Position numbers and translations under genes: made by a program. A stretch of DNA of 64,000 nt from Phallusia mammillata (Eukaryota > Chordata > Ascidiacea > Phlebobranchia > Ascidiidae): contig QLIY01000078.1 in NCBI GenBank assembly GCA_003260075.1, forward strand, positions 119,090 to 183,089, given 5' to 3'. The notes under the pieces were generated by a model that worked only from the letters and a program-made list of their open reading frames with translations, searched no databases and was not told the DNA's origin. Of the stretch, positions 23,801 to 40,520 are shown piece after piece; positions within the stretch are counted from its first letter, which is position 1; every line of letters begins with the position of its first letter.

Positions 23801-26063
23801 ATTGTAGCAGTTACCGTAAAAATCCCACGAGGAAATGCTACGGTACAAGTATCAGAAAGTCGACACGATACCTTGCTGTGCCGTAGGAGTCCAAGACACA
23901 ACTCCCCTGATTGTAACAAATCAAGTTACAAACTGGTTCCGGTGTCTGGCAATTGGTTCCACTGAAGCCGATTGGACAATTACAGCTACAAAAGAAAGGC
24001 AAGGCGTTTGTACGAATATGTTACACAGTCCTATAAAGGTTACCTTGAAAGACCAAATGCATCCAAAACGCAGGTTCCTTGATTGTAACAAATCAAATTA
24101 CACACTGGGTTGTTGTTTGGTTTCTGGCACTGTCTGCCGCTGAATCCAGGTGCGCATGTACAACTTCAAAAATAAAAGTAGAACGTTAAATTTGAGATTT
24201 AACTTTTCTAAACACGAAACTACGTGCCTCTGGTAACCATTGACGTCAAAAGTACACGTCCCTTGATTGTAGCATATCATACTGCAAGCTGGAGCATCTG
24301 GTGTCAGACAGTTTGCGCCACTAAAGCCGTACGCACATAGGCAGCTAAAAACAGCGCTTATTTAATACATCATATGCAAGTTGGTTTTTATTGTCAAGCA
24401 CTTTTTACCTTTGAAGACCGAAGGCATTTACTACGCATGTTCCCCTATTGTAACAAGCTAAATTGCAAACGGGATTGCTTGCTGGTGTTTGGCAATTTGT
24501 TCCACTAAAACCCACCGAGCACTGGCAACTGAAAACACATGGATGTTGTCGTTTATGTGTATAATGCTTCCTTTCAACACTATTTACCTTGCGTGTCCTC
24601 TGTTGTCTAAAGTACAAGTCCCTTGGTTGTAGCAAATCAGATTACAAGATTGTGTACTCAACTCGCAGAAGCTTCCAGTAAATCCAGATATGCATCGACA
24701 TCTGTAAAGCAATATAGGAAGTCTAGCACATACAAATAACCATAAACGAGATACCACTACGTACTGGTTGTTTGCCTGGCACGTACCACCGTGCTGACAG
24801 GGAAGGTAATGACAGGCTCGTTGAGGATGGTAGCAGCTTGGGTAATTTCTGTAAAAAAGCATTTCTTTTAACACTAAAAATCCGATTTCGCTGCATATTG
24901 TACGAAATTTTTGCAGGGTTCCATAAGATAATTGTTCATACACTTACGCGTGCATTATGCAGAGTTCGCCTTCGAGACATTGAATGTCAGAAGGACAAAT
25001 TGATTTGGGATTGGGATAATGCGCTCGTTTCGGATCGACCACACTTTTCCCTTCGGCAGCATCTGAACAGTTCCCCTTTCTCTCCACTAAACATAGAAAC
25101 AACGATGATGTAGGTTCGTTGTTCAGGTAAGGTTTGCATTTTTTAGGCTTACCGACTACTGATTTTACTTCTGGATAATCTTGCTCCTCATTCTCCCCCT
25201 CTTCGGTATCGGACGGCGAGGCCGGTTTGTAGTCCGTGTCTTCTTCACCTGCTGTTAACCATTTTTATTACAATTGCAACATCATTATCAAATAAACTTG
25301 GCCAATCAAATATAGGTTGGAATTACCGCTTCCCGTGGACGAGCTTCTCACTTCTACAGCTTCTTCATCAACCCCCACTTTATCCAGTTTCGGTTCAGAA
25401 AGCTCTTTAACTTAAAATAAATGTTTATTTTTCGCCCTGATCAAAAGTTTACCCGCTTAAAAACTTTTTTCAATTTTCGGCTTCAATAGTATTTAAAACC
25501 AAATCTTACCATCATAATCTACATCAGAAAGAGACTCTTCAGCAGCGATTAGAGTTTCTGCAGGCTCTGCCATCGGTTGAACAGCTTGTACCTCTGCAGA
25601 ATATCAATTAATACTCGATGTAGATAGCACTTCTTCATGAAGAGTTAGTAATTGCAAATAAAAAACGTCGCAATACTAACCATCAGAGCTTTTAACATCC
25701 ATTTCCTCTAAATCAACCGTTTCTATTTCTTCAGCCACTCGATTAGATTCCACATCTTCTATGACTGCAAACGATTTAAAGAGGTAATGTTTACCAATTT
25801 CATTAACACCAAAAATGAAAGCTACAAGTTAAAGTAAAATATACTCAACCCCAAACGTAAGTTTTTCTTCATTTAAGCAAACATCACCTATGAATAAGCG
25901 GACAACCGGATAAAGAAATAAGCACTTGGACTTACCTTCCGTAGCAGTTGTCAGAGCAACAGAAACAACAAACAGCAACCTGACAAAACATAACATTTAC
26001 TTTTGGCTTTCATTATTGATTTTAAATGCATAATACTCACAGCATGAACATTAATCTCCCCAT
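20892..26063 (-). CDS. EGF-ZP type I membrane protein, 11 EGF modules (1078 aa, 26 exons)
   Basis: Exons 5' to 3': 26041-26063, 25936-25979, 25681-25764, 25510-25593, 25327-25410, 25153-25251, 24948-25086, 24765-24848, 24588-24701, 24409-24528, 24228-24344, 24044-24163, 23872-23985, 23667-23786, 23484-23603, 23303-23416, 23139-23246, 22966-23079, 22730-22902, 22511-22660, 22214-22451, 21988-22153, 21780-21925, 21495-21654, 21117-21399, 20892-21010; 3237 nt, in frame. Order: signal peptide (MGRLMFMLLLFVVSVAL), acidic repeats (three 84-nt exons), 11 EGF-like modules (CNLVCYNQGTC plus CxCxxGFSGxxC), ZP module from about IPDLEC, furin site ARRKRS, membrane helix and short basic tail. This is the architecture of ascidian vitelline-coat precursors such as Halocynthia HrVC120, which releases the sperm receptor HrVC70. 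An egg-coat role is inferred. Intron 11 has a GC donor. Confidence 0.88.
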
Positions 26064-26753
26064 CTCGAAATAAGACTTCCACAAAAGATGAACTAGAAAT
26101 TAGCAAAACTAACTAGAACGATAACTTGAACAGGCAGCAACGAAAACACTCACAAAATGAATGAACATTGCTAACACATGGTGGTCACGCCTTATAAGGC
26201 AATCCCCAACGTGTGTCGGAATGCGACCACGTGGAGTAAAACTTGTCGGTAACTGAATGCGTTCGAAAATCATCTGTTAGATTTTTTTTTATATTTGGTT
26301 AGTAAAGATTTTGTGAAGGTTTGCATGTTTATCTTTTTTGTATTCATCTGCGCATAGATAAATTACAATATATTAGTAGTTGACAAATAGTTGTTGTTAT
26401 TTACATTTTTCGGATCTAAAGTAAAACACAAATAAAAATTAACAATTAAATTTCGTTTGAAATGAAAACCTTGTTTGTTGATTTTGTTAAACTTTTGCAC
26501 TGTATTACCCTACTTTTGATGATAAAAGTATTTAAGAAACTGTTTTTTTATTTATTTTTTCTGTTTTAACTTGAACGCAACCACCCATGCCGCACCAGTT
26601 AATTGCATTTTTGTAATCAGAACCAGTTTTATAAGCTTTGCTATTGAATCTAGTTTTGTTTAAATTACTTTAATAGAGTTCTTGTTGTAGTTCTATTTGT
26701 TTCTTCTTGCGTTTCGTCACAATAGTTTAAAGTTGTTCTGTTGCTGTTTGACC
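26064..26753. promoter_or_regulatory. 690-bp bidirectional promoter region of the EGF-ZP pair
   Basis: Separates the two divergent start codons. A palindromic CCTTATAAGG at 26190-26199, 127 bp upstream of the minus-strand start, matches the CArG box pattern and also contains TATAA on both strands. The rest is AT-rich without other clear sites. Confidence 0.5.
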
Positions 26754-29700
26754 ATGGATATTTTGAGATTCATTACGTAAGTGAAAGGAAGAAGTATACT
26801 TGTTGTGTGTAAAGTAACTGATAGGAAGGTCGCTAAACTTTTAATTTGTTTAAATTAAATTCCTACAAAAACAGTTGTTCTGTTTGTTTTAGGTTTCTTC
26901 TACTTTTCGCCTGTGCCTATGCTGCAAGTGGGCCGTTAAAAGGTTGGTTGTATATATTTGTGTATACATGTCGCTAATCAACAGCAATTTCATGGATTTT
27001 GAGAATCAGTTTAAAGCCTTTGAATTTGCCTAAGTATCTAGCATACTTTTATTTCGATGTTTTGTGCAATTTAAGTGTGGTTTGTGTATATACGGACATG
27101 TGTTTATATTTTTTCCCTAACGCATTCCCTTAATTACTTTGCAGATGAAATACAGGAAAGAAACCCTGACAGTGACTTGGTACCCGAACATCGTAAAGCT
27201 GCAGCTGAATCGGTTATGGGTATAATGAACGCCTTGCTAGCTCATCTTCAAAAATTAAGTGATAACTACAACATTGTTCCAGTAGAGTCCTCTTTAACGG
27301 AGCAAAGCGATGCCAATGACTACAACGCTCTCCCCGAGGATTCCGAAGTGAAAACTAAAGCTGCCTCGGCTGTAAAGACTGATCTTGGTAAACAACGTTA
27401 TTTACATGCTAATTGTTTTACTGACAACTAACCAATATCGTTTGACTTGTAAGAAACAAATGGCGAAGGCCACCTGGCGATGCAAGAAGGCGGAGAGAAA
27501 GCTGAAGTGCTTAACGCTGGAAACCTTTCCCCTGGTAACGTCATATGGTTTAGTCAATAGTTTCTGATACGTTTGATACGATCGTGTTTATTTTTACAAA
27601 TTGCATTTTATCAATTTGTCTTTATTCAAAGATGAATCGCAAAACACAGACCAGGAAAAGCGAGTGGAGGTAATGGTATCCATTGCTTATGAAACCCGAT
27701 CTGAGGTGAACGAAACCGGTAAGTTTTTTAAAACGAAATGCAAGCACTGTATTTCGGCCATGATAAGTAAGGCAATGTGTAATGTAGGTATTAACTGTTA
27801 CTTATTTAGGCGACGGTGTTGACGAAGATGTGGATCCAAGACAAGGAGTGCAACAGCCTCTTGGGTTAGCTGGTAGATCTTGTCCCTCCAGTGTCGTGTG
27901 CAAACAAGGAGAACGCTGTATTATGTATTTGTAAGTAACTTTATATTTCAATGTCTTACAAGGTCCACAAAATCGTTTATTCTTCAAAAACGTTATATGT
28001 CAAAAACAAATACTAGACATATTAAATGACACAAAGGCTGACACAATTTTTATTTTCAGGGGTTACCCGAATTGCTTTGTGCCGTATACAGAGTGCAAGT
28101 ATATGCGATGTCTTAACGGTGGCACTTGTGTAAATCACAGGTAAGTAATGAATTGGCGTGTTAATTTGAAGTTGCTGCTCGCATTGGCAAAATCTCTGCG
28201 CTTTTATCCCAGGTGTGTATGCCCACCAGGTTTTACCGGCATCTTGTGTCGCCAGCAATTGCCTACAAGACCTACTCCTACTATACGACCTGTTACTTGT
28301 CCTCCGGGGTACTGCAATGGCAGAGGAAGATGTTTAGTGGTTCGTCCCCTACTCCGGGTGTTTAGGTCCGTATTGATTTCCTTTGAACATTAGAAAAATA
28401 GTACAATTTTAAATCCGTTTTATAGGTGCCGCTGTTTTGCTGGCTTTTCCGGTCCTCGTTGTCAGATTGAAACACCGAAATGCCCCATTGGTTTCTGTTT
28501 GAATGGAGGCACCTGCTTTGTAGACCAATTTAACTCTCCCAGGTATGTCTAAAACTGTTGCATCAAATGTCTTGCCGTTTATGTAAGCATAACAATAGTT
28601 CCAAAGTTAGCTACAGACAGCACGCACTGTTTTAACCGAATGAGGTCTGCTCAATAAGGCTGGTGTCTTAATATTAACCGTCCAAGCTAGTATAGCCAAG
28701 CTACGACACATCACATCAATTGCAAAATAACAATTTCTTTTCTAAGGTGTCGTTGTCTCGCCCCTTGGACTGGTACCCAATGTCAGCTTTTACCACCTTC
28801 ACCAACGATAACTCCTACGAGGCCTGATGACTGTCAGTGCAGAGAGGACTGCGTATGTGAAAATTCTTGCCGCCACGAGGGCGGTTACGTTTGCATTTCA
28901 AACTCTGGATACCTCGGAAGGCATTGCGACATTCGTAAGAAGCGTTTTTGAAAGTTTGTTACTCCTATTTAAGGCATTAGTTTGCAGAACCTTGAAATGC
29001 ATTTGCTCCATTAGCTACATTTTCTGTTTATCAGTACTTTTTTATGATTTCTAATTTAATGAGGAAATTATCTGCCCAAATAGACTTGAGAAGGTGACCT
29101 GCTGTTTGGTTTTACGCGACGCTTGTTTTGAACCTTTTTATGAATCTTTTATGTGACACCGGTCTAAATAATGAGGCCCCTCATGATGACATTAGCATTT
29201 GCCGAAACGTTTGATTAATAAAGAATGTCGTTTTTAAGTATATTTGGCCCATCATAAACTTATAAATAGATCTGTGTAGTGTGTGTTCCTTATTTAACTT
29301 TTCTAGCTATTCCCGATCTGGAGTGCAAAGCTGACGAAATTGTAATCTCCATCTCTGAGCTCTTCTATGCGGAATGGGACATGAACAAAGGCAACAGTAT
29401 CGTGTATATGTCGCCTACTGTTGATGGGAATGTTCCAGATTTCCAACAATGTCAAGGTAATAAAGTTTAAATTGTTTTCGTACACCGACATCATAATGAA
29501 AGGAAAGTTTGCGAACTACAGGGGAATGTTCTAATTAGGATTTTGGGCACCACTACGGAAAATTATTCCAAAAATATTCAAAATATTTTTTAACAAAAGT
29601 TAGCAAACTGGCATTGAAAAACAAAGATCAAAAACGTTATTTAAATAATAATGTTTAACCCCACTTTGAAACTTTTTTAAAAAATAGGCTCAAACAACAT

Positions 29701-31607
29701 ACCTTCTACCCTTATCTTAGTTTCTCCGGAAAAAAACCCATAAATCTTTGTTCTTTTTTAAGCTCAACGTGTTGGTTCATCTTATCGCATCGCAATCTCG
29801 CACCCATTCACCCAATGCGGAACCCTAACTGCCACAGAAGTAGACGTTGACGGTTACAACAGAGTATCGTTCACCAACACTTTGTGGATCAACAAGAACT
29901 TTGGGGATACAGCATTCGCCTATGATATGCCGTTCGGAATCATTCGCTTTAAATGCATCTATGCGAACTCTTACACCATCTACACTTCCATACGACCACT
30001 GTAAATACCAACGGTTTTAATTTACTACTAAGATTATTTAGGTCTACCAAACGGCTCATTACAATGGATTGGTAAAACTTACCGAATGTTTGCTTTTAAT
30101 AAATATTCATTTTGGGGGGCGAGGTGGTGTGTTGGTAGCATTCATTGTTAATGTGTTCTCTTTGGTGACCCATTACTACACCATCGAAATCGAATTGTGT
30201 TACAACTTTTTATGTTACACTTACAGGATTGACGAACCTCCTATCATCACCGATGATTTAGATTACCAGGTTTCAGCAAATCTCTGCAAAGTGTCTACTT
30301 GCAACGCTGTGTGTCCGGCATCTCTTACCGTACAGCAGTCGGCAGTTTACACTGTCGGACAGATTTTGCATTTGGACTTTGGCGTTTTGTCTTCGGTAAG
30401 AACTAGCTCGGTTGGTTCGGCATAATGTAGATTATTTAACCCATTTTTTGTCACTGATCGTTTGCAGACACCAGCTGGCGCTTCGGCCGTTATTCAAACT
30501 GCAGTCATATCTTGCTCATCAACAAGCCCATTTGATTCCCTCGGAAATAATGCTCTACTACCGGCACCAGATTCACAATTTAATCTTGTCGAAGCTGGGT
30601 TAGTAGATTTGTTTTTAAACATTATATTAGGCAACCTGGTTTCTGCCTGAACCCCAAAATAAAATGACTTTTCAGGCTTAAAAAATGAGATTGAAAACTT
30701 GGAACAAAAAGTAAGCCGCACACAGTACACACTGCTTCGACTTATGAGGTGTCGTGTCGGTTCAAGTGATGACAAAGGCATAGGTTGTATTGGATAGTGT
30801 AGCTACACTCCACAGTTTGTTGAAGTATAACAGGTGAAAAGCCATGCTTAGCCAAATATATTCGACGCCACAACTGGACATACACCACACATTTATATCA
30901 CAAAACTTACAGGTCTTTGCTCTATTTCAGTTGCCTTACTGATCCCGGTCTTGCCCTCGATGCGGCCATCGGTTTGTCGTCGATTGATGGACGCACTTGC
31001 TTCTCATTCCGTATTCCTCGCAGCAAAGCCTGCTCTGAATTCTATGTGCATGTCAGGCTGCAAGTATGCACTGGTGTTCAACAAACGGTAAAACCAGATA
31101 TTTTACATAAATTTCAACACCTAGTCAACGTTTTTTAATCTTTTAGACCTGTCCAAACGGGGCCATCGTATCCAGCTGCACCGCTGCCAGGCGAAGGCGG
31201 TCTGTTTCAGCGACAGGCGATGTTCCTTCCGCCCCAGTGGTCATTGGACCGATTTATCTATTGGAGAAAGAGTTTGGCGATGGTCACGTGACTTTCCTCT
31301 TGGACAGCGCAGAGCTCGAAATTCAACAACCTACCAAACACCACAATGTTACCTACACGCAAAACAACGGTAGATTTCCCAAAACTAAACCTTCAGCAGA
31401 ACACACCATCTTGTTATCAGGTAGCTTAATGTTACTTAAAGCTAATAAACATTAAATAAAATAATAGCTTTGTTTTCACCAGGCGTTAGGTATATTCTTG
31501 TTTCTGGTGTGGTCATAATGTTGGTGGTACTGCTAACATCGGTCGTCCTGTTCTACCAATATCGTCGTTCTGTAAAACCGGAAAGTCCTGGTTTTCCCTT
31601 GCATTAA
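26754..31607 (+). CDS. EGF-ZP type I membrane protein, 3 EGF modules (795 aa, 17 exons)
   Basis: Exons: 26754-26776, 26893-26942, 27145-27387, 27454-27534, 27632-27718, 27810-27930, 28060-28140, 28213-28365, 28426-28542, 28747-28934, 29306-29455, 29763-30000, 30227-30395, 30468-30598, 30931-31087, 31147-31420, 31483-31607; 2388 nt, in frame. Signal peptide MDILRFITFLLLFACAYA, then an acidic 150-residue segment. Three EGF-like modules follow (for example CLNGGTC with CVCPPGFTGILC), then a ZP module, tetrabasic furin-type site ARRRRS, transmembrane helix and basic cytoplasmic tail. Several exons (23, 150 and 238 nt) have exactly the same length as in the divergent neighbour, so the two are paralogues. 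ZP modules polymerise into extracellular coats after furin-like cleavage. An egg-coat or epithelial-matrix role is inferred. AATAAA at 31724. Confidence 0.87.
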
Positions 31608-31723
31608 AATAGAGCATAAGCTCTAGTATCGTCTTTTCTCGTTCCAAACCAAACAGTTTGGTTCTCTTGTGTTTATTTTTCTAATTTCGTGCCATGGCGT
31701 TGTTTTCGTTTTCTTGTTTTACA

Positions 31724-31729
31724 AATAAA
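31724..31729 (+). terminator. polyadenylation signal of the plus-strand EGF-ZP gene
   Basis: AATAAA 117 bp after the stop codon. The following 450 bp up to 32175 show no gene or repeat. Confidence 0.6.
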
Positions 31730-32175
31730 AAAATTAAAATATTTCTTGAAATTATGAACTGGTTGTTGAAAATCATAATCTTTACAAGCGCTTAATTCAA
31801 AACCGCCGTTAAACGCAGCTGTTGAGATAAAACTAAAATCGTGGACATTTTTAGGAAAGGAAATTGCAAAACGTGAAGTCTTGCCGCATAATTATGATGA
31901 TGCTAAATCGCCATACGTAACGCTCACTCTTTCGCTGCCAGGAATCGCAAACATGCATTAGTCATTGTCCTGGCTTTCATTCAGTCACAAATGTATATAT
32001 GTACGCAATGCGAATGAATGACAATTAAGGCTTTAGAAAATTGCGTCAATCTCCTACCAACATTGCATTAATCTTTTACTAATAATACATTGCTTTAATC
32101 TTTCTACCTTAATCTTCTGCTGTTAAAAATATAAAATGCTTATTTTCAGTAAATGAGTTTATGGTGTTAAGTATT

Positions 32176-32181
32176 TTTATT
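32176..32181 (-). terminator. polyadenylation signal of MVD
   Basis: The complement reads AATAAA 57 bp downstream of the stop codon on the minus strand. Confidence 0.55.
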
Positions 32182-32237
32182 GAGTGGAAAATAACAAGAC
32201 ATATGATTGAGAAATAAATAGTAGTAACATGTATCAG

Positions 32238-33673
32238 TTAATTAAAAATTGGCAAACCAGATTTATTAGACAATAATGTTTCATCCATCACCACCTTGGG
32301 ACCTTGTCCAGGGTTAGTACAAATCACATACTCAACAGAGTTTTCCAAAGTCTCACATTCATATGGTAGTGGTTCATTAGCTTTCACTGGCAATCCTCTA
32401 AAGAATTTATCACCAGAGTTAAATCCGAACGTTTCATTAAGAATTGTTGCAACTTCATTTGCAAAAGGGTCTAGTGTAAAAAGAAATGCATTTGGACCAG
32501 CATCAAAGGTGTAAGCAAGGCGAGTGCTGCCATAAAAGTCATTGTACTTGTGCACTAGTTTTACAATCTCCTTTGATGTGTCATTCATGTACAATAGAGG
32601 TGGATATGTGTCCTGGCAAACTGCATGCAATTGGTTACTCTCCTTCATGCATATCTCAGCAAATGCACTAAAATCATGCTCCAAAATTGCAGTTTTTACA
32701 GCGGTAAGACGGTGGGGTACAACATCCGAGACTCGGTATTGCAAAAGTGATGAAGTTTCAACACTGTTTTTCATACCACCAGTGCTACCGATGTCTTTCT
32801 CTTTCTTGGATACCACAATAATGAACACTCGTAGCTCAGGCCAATGCATTTCAGGAACAAACTGTTTAGCAATACTGTCATCTTCATCTGTACCTGCAAT
32901 CCACTCCACAAAGCCACCATCCATGCTTCTGCAAGCGCTGCCAGAACCTCTGCGTGCAATTCGGGTTAAATCTCCTTCTATGCTGAACAACTGCCCCAGT
33001 GCAAACACCAGAGCAGCATACCCAGCTGCTGAAGAAGCAAGACCAGCTGCGGTTGGAAAATTGTTTTGGGATGCTATGTGGATTTTTTGTGAAATTTTTA
33101 GCAACTCTTTAGCATCAGCTTTTCGTCTTGCAGCTTGTTTTCTTGCCAAACTTCTGATCTATAAACAAATTAATCAGAGTTTAAATACAGCTATAAAGCT
33201 AGAAGTCAGCAAGACTGAAAATGGTTGTGAAAAAAGATAATATGGTTGTTTACAGTTTAAATTCATGTTTAATTTAAAAATACTACATAAACAATGATAT
33301 CCTTAGCTTAATAGTTAAATGTTAACAAAGGATTATGACAAAGGCCAACAAATTGTTACCTCATTTAAGCATGCTTGAAGCCTTGCATTATTCACAACAT
33401 CTTGTTTAACTCCATTTAGCCATACTTTGTCACTTTCAAATCCTTTAGAAGTAGCTACAGTAGTAGTAGCCTTTAAATGGTCCTGAAATACACTTGCGTT
33501 ATGAATTAGTCGAAAAGTGTTGAACACAATACAATTACCTGATTTAAGGTGAGGCTAATGGAAGAATTTAAGGGAATGTTTTTCTTCTCACAACTTTTAC
33601 CCCAGTATTTGATTACTGCAATATTAACTGGAGCACTGCAAGTGACCATTTCTATTTCATGTTCTTCCTGCAT
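32238..33673 (-). CDS. MVD: mevalonate diphosphate decarboxylase (392 aa, 3 exons)
   Basis: Exons 5' to 3': 33539-33673, 33360-33482, 32238-33158; 1179 nt in frame, near the 400 aa of vertebrate enzymes. It catalyses ATP-dependent decarboxylation of mevalonate 5-diphosphate to isopentenyl diphosphate, the last step of the mevalonate pathway to sterols and isoprenoids, in the cytosol. The N-terminus has the conserved [15 protein letters not shown]. The GHMP-kinase phosphate loop is [13 protein letters not shown], followed by GSGSACRS with the conserved Arg. YTFDAGPNA carries the conserved Asp near the C-terminus. The start ATG at 33673 is the first in frame after upstream non-coding sequence. 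Divergent from RGP1 across 1.75 kb largely filled by insertions. Confidence 0.96.
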
Positions 33674-33793
33674 CTTCAGTTTTGTATTGTTTCTTGCAAA
33701 TTGAAAAAAAAACTTAGCCTAGAAAGATGTTATGCCCACATTTTTATGTGTGAATAAAAAAATCCCCTAACATAGTAAAACAAGATGAGCTGT

Positions 33794-34237
33794 AATAAAA
33801 AGCAAATTGTCAGCGACGTAGAGTAAAACGTATTCATTTTTATTAAAACAGACGTTTCGACAAAACTATTGTCATCATCAGTGTAAAAAAATGTAATGCA
33901 CCAGCGGAAACAAGCGCGTTGATATACAGGCAAAAGTAAGGAGAAAAGTTTAAACAGCTGCGTCACGCTGATAAAAGGTTGCCGACAAAATGGAGATAAC
34001 GATAAAACCAGTGATAATTAGGTGTTAAAAAGCCGCAGGGGCATCGAAGTTGTGTCCACGTTCAGCCCCGGTGCATGTTGCTGGATAAGAAGCGACTCCA
34101 GAATAAACAAACGAATCCGATCCGATGTTGCGTCCAATATTACGTCTGTTTTAATAAAAATGAATACGTTTTACTCTACGTCGCTGGCAATTTGCTTTTT
34201 ATTAAAGCTATTATTCAAGTCCGTGTCTTGTGTACCT
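33794..34237 (-). mobile_element. inverted-repeat element with hammerhead-ribozyme-like core, 12-bp TSD
   Basis: Flanked by the 12-bp direct repeat AAGATGAGCTGT (33782-33793 and 34238-34249). Arms of 61 bp (33794-33854 and 34143-34203) pair with about one mismatch. On the minus strand, CTGATGA (33881-33875), a 5-bp stem GACAA/TTGTC and GAAA (33858-33855) sit between the arms. The arms stop exactly where hammerhead helix III should begin. 34142 supplies the U that pairs with the core A, and a GUA cleavage triplet ends at 34141. One extra U precedes helix II and helix I is not evident. Penelope-like elements and retrozymes carry such ribozymes; the family here is not resolved. Confidence 0.7.
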
Positions 34238-34700
34238 AAGATGAGCTGTTTGTCAATAAATACAATGAATGCATCGATAACAAAAGATCAATATTTTAAA
34301 AATAAAAAAACATCTTTATGAAGCAAAATTGGATGCTTAATAATAATTATGCTTGATGCAAACACCAAAACGTGCGATATTTGGTACAAATGGTTTAAAA
34401 TTTTACATCTCTCCCATTACATGTTTGATTAGTCAGCATATATTTGGTGACAAAAATTACGCATATTTGCCAAATCTTATTCGAAAGAAAGCGTTGAAAT
34501 GACTCTATTGATTTCGTGACATACTTTTTAAATGCTTTTAATCATAAACCCAACTTTTATGAACGTAAATTCCAAAAACATTAAAATTGTGACTAAGCAT
34601 ATTTTAGTACAAATTTATTGGTTACGGATGACTGGCGTTACAATTTGGTTGTTTTGGTATTGCAAAAAGGACAAGCTATTTATTAGGTATTTGTGAAATA

Positions 34701-35399
34701 CAGGGTTGCCAGGTGGCCTAAAATTCGGACAAAAAACGATAAATTGGCCTAATTTCACATGCTGTGTCCGACGCCTAAAAATCATTAGGACATTTAGGTT
34801 TTTGTCCTAATATGTCCGAATTTTGCTATATGTCCGAAAATCCTATTTTTTGAAGGTTGCAAACCTTTTTTACGACAAAACGTGGCTTAAAACTGCAACT
34901 TGTTTTGGTTAGTGCCTTGTTTATGACGTCAAACACATAATTGTCTGCCAGTGAATGTCTGGCCATTGTTGTGTACAATGCAAACGAAACATTTTTTAAA
35001 GTTGCTAAATCAATGATAAACGCTAGAGCAGTGGTTCTTAACCTTTTTTCCTTGCTGCNAGGTGATATGAAGCAGCAACTTGACGAAATATTTTTTAACG
35101 TTGCTAAACCAATGATAAACGCGAGAGCAACGTGTTGCAATTGCCGACTAAATATTATTTTAAACATGTCATTTTTTTGTCAAACATAGGAGGTTTGTTA
35201 TGTTTTACGTCCGCCACTTTGTATTTTAGTAAAACTCGCTCTTATGAGTGTGGGGAATGTAAGCGCACAAAAATGGCAGTTGGCACCTCGATATTGATAC
35301 CTTGTTTGCAATTATACGCTCTAGTTGTTTTTTGTCCTAAAATGTCTGATTTTTAGACAAATGTTGTCCGAATCCAGTCGACACTACCTGGCAACCCTG
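34701..35399. mobile_element. hAT-type element, 8-bp TSD, with internal rearrangement
   Basis: Ends CAGGGTTGCCAGGTGG and CTACCTGGCAACCCTG pair. The target duplication GTGAAATA at 34693-34700 and 35400-35407 is exact. Internally, a CAGTGGTTCTTAACC end of another hAT family starts at 35030 and is cut off by an N at 35059. Around it lies a duplicated phrase (gttgctaaaYcaatgataaacgc), consistent with a collapsed or unmerged insertion allele. Confidence 0.88.
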
Positions 35400-35418
35400 G
35401 TGAAATAAATGCTTTGAA

Positions 35419-40520
<5,102 letters not shown>

